Part shown: piece by piece, positions 35,015 through 43,799 of the stretch
How the letters are laid out: each line of letters starts with the position of its first letter
Numbering within the stretch: the stretch's first letter is position 1
Assembly (NCBI RefSeq): GCF_001541095.1
Contig: NZ_LMXH01000008.1
Location: 62,001 to 126,000, forward strand
Direction: 5' to 3'
From: Paenibacillus sp. FJAT-26967
GTDB taxonomy: Bacteria; Bacillota; Bacilli; Paenibacillales; NBRC-103111
Length of the DNA: 64,000 nucleotides
The notes under the pieces: generated by a model
Told to the model about the DNA's origin: nothing
Databases searched by the model: none
Seen by the model: the letters and a program-made list of their open reading frames with translations, nothing else
Translations under genes and position numbers: made by a program

Positions 35015-36298
35015 TTGAAGAAAAGAATTATGCCTTTAGTGATTGCACTCGGAATCTCGACAACATTGCTCCCGTATTCGGTAGCCATCGGGGCTTCCAA
35101 CACGGCCAAGATCGATCAAGAAATTTCGAATATGAAGAAAATGAAATCCGCCGCCGAACAGAAAGCGAAGGATGTACAAAATCAGCTTACACAGGTAGAG
35201 AAAGAAAAGCAGGAAACTGCTAAAGATATTAAGACATTAATGGATCAATTGGATGCTACAACCGCTAAACTGGCCGGGTTGAACGAACAAATCGAGAACA
35301 CAACCACTGATTTGGAAGAAAATGCGGTCCAGCTGGATGCGGCTGAGCAGCGTGTGGAAAAAAGGGACAAGCAGCTGAAATCCCGCGTACGTACCATGTA
35401 TGAGAACGGCTCGGTCTCCTACTTAGAGGTTCTACTTAATTCGACTAATTTCTCTGATTTCATTGACCGGATGTCTGCTCTGAAATCGATTGTAGATCAG
35501 GACAAGGAAATTCTGGAGGAGAATAAAAAAGACCAGGCTCTAGTTATAGAGAAGAAACAGCAAATTGAGAAACAGCTTGCTTATGTCAAAACATTGTTTG
35601 CGCAGACGGAGGATATTAAGCAGGATCTGCTCATTAAGGAAAAAGCCAAAGAGGTGAAGGTTGCTTCTCTGAGCGAAGAGCAGAAGAATCTCGAAGAAAT
35701 TAACAGCGAGCAGGAACAAGCAATCATCGCTTATGCCCAGAAGGAGTCTCAGCTTCAGGCAAGGAAGAAATCAGAAGCGGCAGCAGCCGCAGCTGCGGCT
35801 GCCGCTGCAGCGGCCAAGAAGGCAGCAAGCCAGTCTTCTAATTCTGCTATAACTTCTGGCGGCGGCGGTGGCAGTGGCAGTAAAGGACCGGCTTCAAGCG
35901 CCGGCAAAATGGGGTATCCACTGCCGTTCAAAGTGAATATATCTTCCGGCTATGGCGGACGTAATGACCCGATTAACGGATCTAGCGCCAATCACAGCGG
36001 CATTGATTTCCCGGCTCCGCTGGGTACCGATATTTATGCGGCTGAGTCAGGAACCGTGCTGGTTGCTTCGGAATGGAGCGGTTATGGCAACTGTGTAATT
36101 GTCGATCACGGCGGCGGCGTATGGACGCTCTACGGACATATCCGCAACGGCGGGATTAAAGTACAAAAGGGCCAATCGGTGCAAAAAGGCCAGAAGATTG
36201 CTGAAGTAGGATCGACCGGTCGCTCAACAGGCAACCATCTGCACTTTGAAGTCCGTATTAATTCCAAACCGGTTAATCCGTCCGGATATCTTTTCTAG
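35015..36298 (+). CDS. M23 (LytM) peptidoglycan hydrolase or activator with coiled coil, FtsEX partner
   Basis: The 427-residue protein has a signal peptide (MKKRIMPLVIALGIS... cut after ~28), a long coiled coil (about 30-245) like EnvC or PcsB, a run of 13 alanines followed by a Gly/Ser linker, and a C-terminal M23 domain. The M23 zinc and catalytic residues appear intact: NHSGIDF, GHIRNG and GNHLHFEVR. Unlike E. coli EnvC, which is degenerate, it may therefore cut peptidoglycan itself. Its place right after ftsEX suggests that the coiled coil is gated by FtsX. The start is TTG at 35015 behind AGAGGAGGA. Coiled coil and linker boundaries are by eye. Confidence 0.88.
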   Translation: MKKRIMPLVIALGISTTLLPYSVAIGASNTAKIDQEISNMKKMKSAAEQKAKDVQNQLTQVEKEKQETAKDIKTLMDQLDATTAKLAGLNEQIENTTTDLEENAVQLDAAEQRVEKRDKQLKSRVRTMYENGSVSYLEVLLNSTNFSDFIDRMSALKSIVDQDKEILEENKKDQALVIEKKQQIEKQLAYVKTLFAQTEDIKQDLLIKEKAKEVKVASLSEEQKNLEEINSEQEQAIIAYAQKESQLQARKKSEAAAAAAAAAAAAAKKAASQSSNSAITSGGGGGSGSKGPASSAGKMGYPLPFKVNISSGYGGRNDPINGSSANHSGIDFPAPLGTDIYAAESGTVLVASEWSGYGNCVIVDHGGGVWTLYGHIRNGGIKVQKGQSVQKGQKIAEVGSTGRSTGNHLHFEVRINSKPVNPSGYLF

Positions 36299-36402
36299 AA
36301 GCTTCAACGTTTTAGGGACTGGCACTCATAAATTGGTAGAGCTTGTCATATACTAGTAAGAGCAGCTCACAAGGGTGCAAGTACAAGGGTGGTGAAACGG
36401 CA

Positions 36403-37857
36403 GTGCGATTTAAAGGACGTTCAGTTATAGCATTCGTCTTGCTAGGTATGTTCGTAAGCAGCATTTTGACACTGACGGCAGTCAGATCGAATCTGTTTCC
36501 AGGAGTGAGCAAATCCTTAGGAGTTGCCGCTCCTGCCGCTTCGTCCAGCCTCAGCAGTCAGGATGTCAATAAAATTGCGAAGACTTATGAGCTTATCGAG
36601 AACAAGTATTTGAGTGATGTGGATCACGATAAAATCATGAATGGCGCTATCAACGGGATGCTTGAAGCGCTGGAAGATCCTTATACAGTCTATATGGACA
36701 AGGAAGAAGCCAAACAATTTACCGAGAACATTAACTCGTCGTTCCAGGGAATCGGAGCCGAGGTGACGGCAGAGGACGGCAGAATCAAGGTTGTATCGCC
36801 CATCAAAGGATCTCCGGCTGAGAAAGCAGGCATTATGGCTAATGATATTGTCGTGTCTGTGAACGGAGAAAAGCTGGACGGGCTGACAGTTAACCAGGCT
36901 GTGCTCAAAATCCGCGGTGAAAAAGGAACGCAGGCGAAGCTGGAAATTTTGCGGCCGGGCTCTTCAGACCCGACTCAAGTTACCATCGTCCGTGCGGAAA
37001 TCGACATTGAAACCGTATTTGCCGAAATGCTGGAAGACGGAATAGGCAAAATCGAAGTCCGCCAGTTCTCCGCCAATACGGGAGATCATTTCAAGAAAGA
37101 ACTGGAGAAGCTTGAATCCCAGGGCATGAAAGGTCTCATTATTGATGTCCGCAATGATCCCGGCGGTCTGCTAAATGTCGTGATTGATATGGTGGAGCCG
37201 TTCGTGCCTAAAGGCAAACCGATTGTGCAGATCGAGAACCGCGACGGCAAGAAGGAAGCGACCACCTCCAAGGGCGGTACGAAGAACTATCCGGTTGTCG
37301 TCTTGACGAATAAAGGAAGCGCAAGTGCTTCCGAGATTTTGGCGGGTGCTTTTAAAGAAGCGGTCGGCAGCAAAACGATCGGAGAGACCACCTTCGGTAA
37401 AGGTACCGTCCAGGAAACGTATGTCAAAGAAATGGGAGACGGCAGCAACATCAAAATGACCGTCTACAAGTGGCTCACACCGGATGGCAACTGGATTCAC
37501 AAAAAAGGAATCGAGCCGGATATTAAGGTAGAGCAGCCCGCATTCTTCAAAGCTTCCATTCTATCTAAGAAGGACACTTTGAAGCCGGACAGCAACAATG
37601 AAGATGTCAAGAACCTTCAGCTGATGCTGACCGGGATTGGGCATGCGCCTGATCGGACGGACGGCTACTACAGCGCCAAAACCGCTCAGGCGGTTAAAGC
37701 CTTTCAGACGAGCAAGGGCCTTCCGGCAACAGGGGAAGTGGACATTGCGACAGCCAAGAAGCTGGAGACTGCGGTACTTGAAGCCATCAAGCTGCCTAAG
37801 AATGATAACCAGTTGAAAGCGGCTGTGAAAGAGCTGCAGACCCAGCTTTCCAAGTAA
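36403..37857 (+). CDS. ctpB: S41 C-terminal processing peptidase (CtpB-like)
   Basis: The 484-residue protein has an N-terminal membrane anchor (SVIAFVLLGMFVSSILTL), a PDZ domain (about 110-190, with FQGIGAEVTAEDGRIKV), the S41 protease domain with the catalytic Ser in NKGSASASEILAGA and the Lys in TTFGKGTVQE, and a C-terminal peptidoglycan-binding domain (LQLMLTGIGHAPDRTDGYYS). It should cut target proteins outside the membrane; B. subtilis CtpB acts in sporulation signalling. The start is GTG at 36403 with GGTGGTGA upstream; the longer frame from 36343 lacks a site. The order ftsE-ftsX-...-ctpB-minJ matches B. subtilis. Confidence 0.9.
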   Translation: MRFKGRSVIAFVLLGMFVSSILTLTAVRSNLFPGVSKSLGVAAPAASSSLSSQDVNKIAKTYELIENKYLSDVDHDKIMNGAINGMLEALEDPYTVYMDKEEAKQFTENINSSFQGIGAEVTAEDGRIKVVSPIKGSPAEKAGIMANDIVVSVNGEKLDGLTVNQAVLKIRGEKGTQAKLEILRPGSSDPTQVTIVRAEIDIETVFAEMLEDGIGKIEVRQFSANTGDHFKKELEKLESQGMKGLIIDVRNDPGGLLNVVIDMVEPFVPKGKPIVQIENRDGKKEATTSKGGTKNYPVVVLTNKGSASASEILAGAFKEAVGSKTIGETTFGKGTVQETYVKEMGDGSNIKMTVYKWLTPDGNWIHKKGIEPDIKVEQPAFFKASILSKKDTLKPDSNNEDVKNLQLMLTGIGHAPDRTDGYYSAKTAQAVKAFQTSKGLPATGEVDIATAKKLETAVLEAIKLPKNDNQLKAAVKELQTQLSK

Positions 37858-37862
37858 ACAAA

Positions 37863-37919
37863 AAGACGGTAAGGGGAATCGCGCACGGATAAGCGCAGCC
37901 CTTACCGTCTTCTTCTTTT
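37863..37919 (+). terminator. terminator after ctpB
   Basis: AAGACGGTAAGGG (37863-37875) pairs with CCCTTACCGTCTT (37899-37911) and is followed by a pyrimidine-rich CTTCTTTTT tract. Confidence 0.85.
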
Positions 37920-38037
37920 TGACAAATGCAGAGGTGCGGAAGGAAAAAGAACAGGCGGGTCGAATAGTATAGGGAGTGTCAGAATGAGTTTTTATCCCAT
38001 ATAGACATGTAAGATTCGAGCCTGCAAGGAGAGTGTT

Positions 38038-39321
38038 ATGGACATTATTGCGGATATTGCTGGTCGATTCTTGATGGCGTTCGGCCGCCTATGGCTGAAC
38101 CCTTTTACTTATATCGGACTTCTGCTTGTTATTCTTCAATACCGGAAACAAATTCAGTTTGAACGCAAATTGTTCGCCACGAGTCTTCATTCACTGGTAG
38201 GGGAAACGTGGCGGACGTATTTGTGGGGCTGGGCGGCCGGACTGGCAGTCTCGGTCGCGATGCTGTTTATCGGCGTGAGCATTCAGCTTGAAACAGTGCT
38301 GCTGCTGTGGGTCCTGTCGATCCTGATGATCCTTATCCGGATCCGGTTCCTCTGTCTGGCTTACTCGGTTGGCCTGCTCGGTATTCTGCAGCCCTTGCTG
38401 AGCCTGGTGCCGCAGCAAGGAGAGGGAGGCTTCTGGAACGGCGTGCTGGCCGCGGTACGCGGCGCCGATGTTCCGTCGCTGCTTGCACTGGTAGCCATTC
38501 TGCATGCCGCTGAAGCGGTCCTGATCCGGGCGCAGGGATCACGGATGGCCAGCCCGATGTTCTACGAGGGCAAGCGCGGCAAGATTGTGGGCGGTTACCA
38601 GCTGCAGGGCTTCTGGCTCGCGCCGCTGTTCCTCGCGGTGCCGGTACAAGCGGGGGCGGCAGCCCTGCCCTGGACGCCGCTGTTTGCCGGAGACAGCCTC
38701 ATGGCCGGCTGGACGTTCCTCGCCTTTCCGGCGATGATCGGCTTCAGCGAGCTGACGATGACGCGGCTGCCCCGCGAGAAGGTGAACCGCAGCTCCGGGC
38801 TGCTGCTCATCTACGCGCTCGTGCTCTTCCTGGCGGCGCTCCTCGCGCAGCTGTGGAGCCCGTTCACGATCGTAGCGGCCGTGCTGGGCATCGCGCTGCA
38901 CGAAGCGGTCATGTGGTACGGACGCTGGGAAGAAGCCCAGCGCAGCCCGTACTACATTAACCAGCCCCGCGGGCTGAAGATTCTGGCCGTTGTGCCGGGC
39001 AGCCCGGCAGAGGAGCTGGGCTTGAAGCCCGGCGAGCTGGTCCACAAGGTGAACGGCCTGCGCGTTCACAGCAAGTCCGAGCTTCATCAAGCGATACAGC
39101 TTAGCTCTGCTTACTGCAAGCTGGAGATTGCCGATCACGCAGGGGAGCTGCGGTTTCACAAGCGTGCCGTGTTCGCCGGAGACCACTACCAGCTGGGCAT
39201 CATTATATGTCCGGATCAGGAGGCGGTCTTCTACGTAGAAACGCGGCAGTTGCCTTTATTGACGTATTTGACACGCAAGCTTACCGGGCTGCTCAAAAAG
39301 GATTCAGAGGAAACCTTCTAA
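38038..39321 (+). CDS. minJ: PDZ-domain membrane protein, MinJ-like division topology factor
   Basis: The 427-residue protein has about eight hydrophobic segments in its first ~300 residues and a C-terminal cytoplasmic or surface PDZ domain (about 300-385, with VVPGSPAEELGLKPGELVHKVNG). MinJ bridges DivIVA and MinD at cell poles in B. subtilis. The call is supported by this architecture and by position between ctpB and uvrB, where B. subtilis has minJ. The ATG at 38038 follows CAAGGAGAG. The 38.5-39.2 kb part is distinctly GC-rich compared with its neighbours. Other PDZ membrane proteins could look alike. Confidence 0.75.
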   Translation: MDIIADIAGRFLMAFGRLWLNPFTYIGLLLVILQYRKQIQFERKLFATSLHSLVGETWRTYLWGWAAGLAVSVAMLFIGVSIQLETVLLLWVLSILMILIRIRFLCLAYSVGLLGILQPLLSLVPQQGEGGFWNGVLAAVRGADVPSLLALVAILHAAEAVLIRAQGSRMASPMFYEGKRGKIVGGYQLQGFWLAPLFLAVPVQAGAAALPWTPLFAGDSLMAGWTFLAFPAMIGFSELTMTRLPREKVNRSSGLLLIYALVLFLAALLAQLWSPFTIVAAVLGIALHEAVMWYGRWEEAQRSPYYINQPRGLKILAVVPGSPAEELGLKPGELVHKVNGLRVHSKSELHQAIQLSSAYCKLEIADHAGELRFHKRAVFAGDHYQLGIIICPDQEAVFYVETRQLPLLTYLTRKLTGLLKKDSEETF

Positions 39322-39346
39322 CCGGTTCCTCACCCTATACAGACGA

Positions 39347-39387
39347 AAACCTCGGCTTCACCGACTGGTGAGGACCGAGGTTTCTTT
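39347..39387. terminator. bidirectional terminator between minJ and motB
   Basis: AAACCTCGG (39347-39355) and CCGAGGTTT (39375-39383) pair, with an inner TTCACC/GGTGAG arm. It lies between convergent genes and is flanked by A-rich and T-rich sequence on the two sides. Confidence 0.7.
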
Positions 39388-39464
39388 GTGCTTCCGCAGA
39401 GAGGAGTCATATGAAATGCCGGATAAATCCCGTTTGCTGAAAACCGTCTGTTGAGCTGTTGAAT

Positions 39465-40298
39465 TTACTGGGCTGCTTGCACCGGCTGTGTTTGTTCGGT
39501 TGGTTGAGTCTTCGGGGTTGTGGCCGGATCGGTTTGCAGCTCACGTAGAACAACAATTTCAACGCGCCGGTTCTTGGCCCGGTTTTCTTCGCTTGTATTG
39601 GGCAGTCTCGGCATCGTATCCGCATAAGCGGTAGCCATTAAATTGCTGTCGCCTAGCTTAGCTGTATTGGTGAAGTACCGAAGGACGGAAAGAGATCTCG
39701 CGGTAGATAATCCCCAGTTGTCTTTGTAGAAAGAACCTGCGGACATCGGAAGGTTATCCGTGTGACCCTCGATGCTGACTTTATTGTTTATGGTCGGAAC
39801 GAGTGAGGCCAGCTTCTCCAGAACAGGATAGGCAGCCGGCTTAAGCTCGGCTTTACCCAGATCGAACAGGAACAAGTCGTTAAGCGTGATAGCGATACCT
39901 CTAGGTGTATCTGCCGCAGAAACTTTGGCTTCAAGGTTGTTCTCGACGATGTACGCTTGAATGGCTTTGAGCATATCCTTGAGCTGCTGTTCTTTCTTCT
40001 CGGCCTCTTCAGCAGCTGCGTTCTTCTTAGGCTTGGTTCCATCGGTGCCTGTCGGCATATTCGTACCCGATATACCGCTGCCGTGAGGCAGGATCGATTC
40101 GGACTTCATAAACTCTGAATTAAGGGCTCTTGCCATCGCATCATACTTGCTTGTATCAACTTTGCTCATAGCGTACATGATGATAAAAAAAGCAAGCAGC
40201 AGTGTAATGAGGTCGGAATAAGTAATCAGCCAACGTTCACCAGCTCCATGCCCTTCCTCATGACCGCCTCTTCTACCCCTCTTCCGCAAGAACAGCAC
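39465..40298 (-). CDS. motB: flagellar motor stator protein MotB
   Basis: MotB anchors the stator to peptidoglycan and holds the ion-carrying aspartate. The 277-residue protein has a short basic N-terminus, one membrane segment with the key Asp in ITYSDLITLLLAFFIIMYA, a plug/linker, and an OmpA-like peptidoglycan-binding domain (about 130-255) with VSIEGHTDNLP and RRVEIVVLREL. A Pro/Gln/Thr-rich tail follows. The start is GTG at 40298, overlapping the motA end by 26 bases; no ATG is available before the membrane segment. The ribosome binding site GGAGAGG lies close to it, so the exact start is moderately sure. Confidence 0.94.
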   Translation of the reverse strand: MLFLRKRGRRGGHEEGHGAGERWLITYSDLITLLLAFFIIMYAMSKVDTSKYDAMARALNSEFMKSESILPHGSGISGTNMPTGTDGTKPKKNAAAEEAEKKEQQLKDMLKAIQAYIVENNLEAKVSAADTPRGIAITLNDLFLFDLGKAELKPAAYPVLEKLASLVPTINNKVSIEGHTDNLPMSAGSFYKDNWGLSTARSLSVLRYFTNTAKLGDSNLMATAYADTMPRLPNTSEENRAKNRRVEIVVLRELQTDPATTPKTQPTEQTQPVQAAQ

Positions 40299-41073
40299 CC
40301 ACCTCTCCGCTGTTTTTACTGTCGGCTTTCTTCTCGTGAATGAAAGAAGCGAGCTTTTTACGGATCAATTGAGGATTTTCACCCGCCTGCAGAGCAAGAA
40401 TGCCTTCCAGCATGAGCTCCATTTCGGAAATTTGTTCTTTGCCGCGCAGTTTAATTTTATTGGCGATCGGAAGGTAAACAACGTTGGCAAGCATAACCCC
40501 GTACAGCGTTGCGGCAAAAGCTACTGCAATGGCCGGTGCCAGAGCTTCCGGATCGGTCAGGTTGCCGAGTACGTGAATCAGTCCGAGAACGGTACCGATA
40601 ATCCCCATGGTGGGGGAATAGCCGCCCGCGGATTCGAACATTTTGGACATGCTGTCGTTCTTGTGCTCGATGGAATCCATCTCTAACTCAAGAATTTGCC
40701 GGGTCAGCTCCGGATCCGTTCCGTCGACAACCATCATCAGGCCGTCTCTCAGAAAAGGATTAGGATGCTCGAGTGCTCTCTGCTCAAGTGCCAGAACACC
40801 TTCACGACGTGCGATAGAAGCCATGTCGACAATCTCGTCGATAGTTGCAGAGGAGTCACGCTCTGTTTGTTTAAAAGCGACAGCAAGTGCTTTCGGGGCT
40901 TTCTTCAGTGTACTGGTAGGGAAACTGACGACTACTGCGCCGATTGTCCCGCCGACAACGATTAGTATGGCACTAGGTATGAATAGGGCTAGTAAGTGCC
41001 CGCCGTCCCACATGTACCCACCGATAAGTGAACCCAAGCCGATAATGAGTCCTAACAGTGTTGCTAAATCCAC
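40273..41073 (-). CDS. motA: flagellar motor stator protein MotA
   Basis: MotA is the membrane subunit of the stator that turns the rotor. The 266-residue protein has four hydrophobic segments (LATLLGLIIGLGSLIGGYM, AILIVVGGTIGAVVV and two after residue 150) and a large cytoplasmic loop with the charged region around RREGVLALEQRALEH. The C-terminal tail is charged. The start is GTG at 41073 with TAGAGGTGG upstream. motA-motB lie on the opposite strand to the neighbouring genes, inside what is minJ-uvrB in B. subtilis. No sigma-D promoter could be found in front. Confidence 0.95.
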   Translation of the reverse strand: MDLATLLGLIIGLGSLIGGYMWDGGHLLALFIPSAILIVVGGTIGAVVVSFPTSTLKKAPKALAVAFKQTERDSSATIDEIVDMASIARREGVLALEQRALEHPNPFLRDGLMMVVDGTDPELTRQILELEMDSIEHKNDSMSKMFESAGGYSPTMGIIGTVLGLIHVLGNLTDPEALAPAIAVAFAATLYGVMLANVVYLPIANKIKLRGKEQISEMELMLEGILALQAGENPQLIRKKLASFIHEKKADSKNSGEVGAVLAEEG

Positions 41074-41150
41074 GATTGACCACCTCTAAATTTAAATAAG
41101 TTCATGATGCTGCCCGATGCGTCCGGAAGACTGCCGAAACGTCTAAATAT

Positions 41151-41199
41151 TTGCAACCGGGATCTAAAAAGAGTATACTGGAAAGGGAACACATATTCT
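41151..41199 (+). promoter_or_regulatory. uvrB promoter with candidate LexA (SOS) box
   Basis: TTGCAA (41151-41156) and TATACT (41174-41179) are spaced by exactly 17 bases. Just downstream, at 41186-41199, GGAAC-ACAT-ATTCT matches 11 of 14 positions of the Gram-positive LexA/DinR box CGAACNNNNGTTCG. Its position at the transcription start would allow repression. uvrB is a known SOS gene in Bacillus; binding here is inferred. Confidence 0.55.
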
Positions 41200-41343
41200 T
41201 ATTTCCGGTTGCTTGCGTTTATCCGATGTGGCGTTTTGTATAAGTTCTATATCGGATTTACCGGGATAAAAGTTTATAGTGATTAAATTGGACGGATTTG
41301 CATAGATCGATCAATAAGACTACCTGACGGTGGGTGATGAATT

Positions 41344-43341
41344 TTGGATCAAATAGTCAAAAGTCAAAATAAATTCGAACTTGTCTCGGATTTTTCTCCG
41401 CAAGGAGATCAGCCTCGTGCGATACAGGAACTTGTGAAAGGGATACAGGCAGGGAGCAGGCACCAGACTCTGCTGGGAGCAACCGGTACGGGTAAAACCT
41501 TTACGGCTGCCCAGGTTATTGCGCAATTGAACCGCCCCACGCTTATCATCGCGCATAACAAAACACTTGCTGCACAGCTCTGCAGTGAGTTCCAGGAATT
41601 TTTCCCGAACAATGCGGTGTCTTACTTCGTCAGTTACTATGATTACTATCAGCCAGAGGCGTATATTGCGTCTTCGGACACCTATATAGAGAAAGACTCC
41701 AGCATTAATGAAGAGATTGATAAACTGCGGCATTCCGCGACCAGCTCGCTGTTTGAACGCAGAGATGTCATCATCGTAGCGAGTGTCTCCTGTATTTATG
41801 GCTTGGGATCGCCGTCCGAATACGGCTCTTTGCTGCTCTCGCTGAGGACAGGGATGGAGAGGTCGCGGAGCGAAATCCTCCACCGCCTCGTCGACATTCA
41901 GTATCAGCGGAACGATATGAATTTCGTCCGGGGCACGTTCCGGGTCCGCGGCGACGTGATCGAGATCTTCCCTGCTTCACGCAGTGAACAGGCAGTCCGC
42001 GTCGAGCTTTTTGGGGACGAGATCGAGCGGATCACAGAGATCGACGTTTTGACGGGCGAGATCCTCGGCGAACGCGACCATATCGCGATTTTCCCGGCGT
42101 CTCACTTCGTTACCCATGAAGATACGATGAAGCGTGCGCTGGTAAACATTGAGCGAGAACTTGAAGAACGCCTTGAAGTGCTCAAGGGTCAAGGGAAGCT
42201 GCTGGAAGCGCAGCGCCTGGAGCAGAGAACCCGCTACGACATCGAGATGATGGCGGAGATGGGTTTCTGTTCGGGCATTGAGAACTATTCAGGCCCGCTG
42301 ACCTTCCGTGAGCCGGGAGCAACGCCGTACACGCTGATGGATTACTTCCCGGACGACATGCTGGTCATGGTGGATGAGTCTCACGTGACGCTGCCGCAGA
42401 TCCGCGCCATGTATAACGGAGACCGCGCACGGAAGGAAGTTCTGGTGGATCACGGTTTCCGCCTTCCGTCCGCACTTGATAACCGTCCGCTTAAATTCGA
42501 AGAATTCGAGCAGAAGGTTAATCAGATTGTCTATATTTCGGCGACGCCGGGGCCTTATGAGCTTGAGCATTGTCCGGAGATGGTCCAGCAGATCATCCGT
42601 CCTACAGGTTTGCTTGATCCTTTGATTGAGGTTAGACCGACCAAAGGTCAAATTGATGATCTTATCGGAGAAATCCAGGAGCGTATAGCTCGGGATGAAC
42701 GGGTGCTCGTTACGACATTGACGAAGAAGATGTCAGAGGACTTAACCGACTATTTCAAAGAAATCGGGATCAAGGTCCGTTATTTGCATTCCGATATTAA
42801 GACACTGGAGCGGATGCAGATTCTTAGAGATCTCCGCCTGGGGACGTTCCATGTATTAGTCGGAATCAATCTCCTCCGGGAAGGATTGGATTTACCGGAA
42901 GTGTCGCTGGTAGCTATTCTGGATGCAGATAAAGAAGGGTTCCTTAGATCCGAACGTTCTCTGATCCAGACTATGGGCCGTGCCGCCCGGAACTCGGAAG
43001 GCCGTGTTATCATGTACGGTGATAAAGTAACGGATTCGATGGCCAAAGCGATCCAGGAGACAGAGCGTCGCCGTTCCATTCAAGAGGCTTATAATGCGAA
43101 GCACGGCATTACTCCGCAGACCATTGCGAAGAAGATTCGCGAAGTTATCGAGGCCACTAAAGTGGCGGAAGAGAAGACGGAGTACCTGGCGGGCGTTAAG
43201 ACCGGCAAAATGTCCAAGAAAGACCGCACTTCCCTGATCCAGCGTCTTGAAGCCGAGATGAAGGACGCCGCGAAGAATCTGCAGTTTGAAAGAGCGGCCG
43301 AGCTACGTGATGCACTTCTGGAACTGAAGGCGGAAGGCTGA
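41344..43341 (+). CDS. uvrB: excinuclease ABC subunit B
   Basis: UvrB verifies DNA damage handed over by UvrA and recruits UvrC for nucleotide excision repair. The 665-residue protein has Walker A GATGTGKT (45-52), the damage-clamping beta-hairpin [11 protein letters not shown], helicase motifs including [10 protein letters not shown] and GRAARN, and the C-terminal UVR domain with [17 protein letters not shown]. The start is TTG at 41344, which gives the usual N-terminus; GGTGGGTGAT is its ribosome binding site. It lies 170 bases behind the promoter with the LexA-like box. A hairpin terminator separates it from uvrA. Confidence 0.97.
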   Translation: MDQIVKSQNKFELVSDFSPQGDQPRAIQELVKGIQAGSRHQTLLGATGTGKTFTAAQVIAQLNRPTLIIAHNKTLAAQLCSEFQEFFPNNAVSYFVSYYDYYQPEAYIASSDTYIEKDSSINEEIDKLRHSATSSLFERRDVIIVASVSCIYGLGSPSEYGSLLLSLRTGMERSRSEILHRLVDIQYQRNDMNFVRGTFRVRGDVIEIFPASRSEQAVRVELFGDEIERITEIDVLTGEILGERDHIAIFPASHFVTHEDTMKRALVNIERELEERLEVLKGQGKLLEAQRLEQRTRYDIEMMAEMGFCSGIENYSGPLTFREPGATPYTLMDYFPDDMLVMVDESHVTLPQIRAMYNGDRARKEVLVDHGFRLPSALDNRPLKFEEFEQKVNQIVYISATPGPYELEHCPEMVQQIIRPTGLLDPLIEVRPTKGQIDDLIGEIQERIARDERVLVTTLTKKMSEDLTDYFKEIGIKVRYLHSDIKTLERMQILRDLRLGTFHVLVGINLLREGLDLPEVSLVAILDADKEGFLRSERSLIQTMGRAARNSEGRVIMYGDKVTDSMAKAIQETERRRSIQEAYNAKHGITPQTIAKKIREVIEATKVAEEKTEYLAGVKTGKMSKKDRTSLIQRLEAEMKDAAKNLQFERAAELRDALLELKAEG

Positions 43342-43362
43342 AGACAGGTGATTAGACTGAGG

Positions 43363-43404
43363 AAAGCAAACGATAGGCAGTTTGAGACTGGGTTTGCTTT
43401 TTTC
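43363..43404 (+). terminator. terminator after uvrB
   Basis: AAAGCAAAC (43363-43371) pairs with GTTTGCTTT (43392-43400) and is followed by further T residues. Confidence 0.7.
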
Positions 43405-43799
43405 GGTCTATCCTCGGTTAGAGCGGCGGCAGACGGAGGACACGGAATATGGTTTTCCTGCCTGTCTGTATGCTTAGAATGACTCGAGTAAGGACATAAC
43501 TGGTAGAAGCAGGGTTTGAAAGATTGACTGTAATTTGATAGACTTAGTAGTTGCAGTGAGTATATACTTTCGTATATATTTAATTGTGCTATCCGAGTAT
43601 GGATGTCTGGTGACTTTAATAGAAATATAGGCTGCTCTATGGGCTTCATATAGAATATAAGCATGAAAATATAAACAATAGATTCAAGACATATAAGCTA
43701 GGATAAGGGCAAGGACAATGATCGGCATGTAAAGGATAGTATCGGATTCGATGTCTTTGGGGACAAGCCGGTCAATGATAGAGAGGGTGGTACATTACT
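43405..43799. other. uvrB-uvrA intergenic region
   Basis: This ~395-base AT-rich stretch has no supported gene. A minus-strand frame covering part of it runs antisense into uvrB and has no family features. No clear LexA box or promoter was found in front of uvrA, although one must exist if the uvrB terminator works. Confidence 0.5.
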
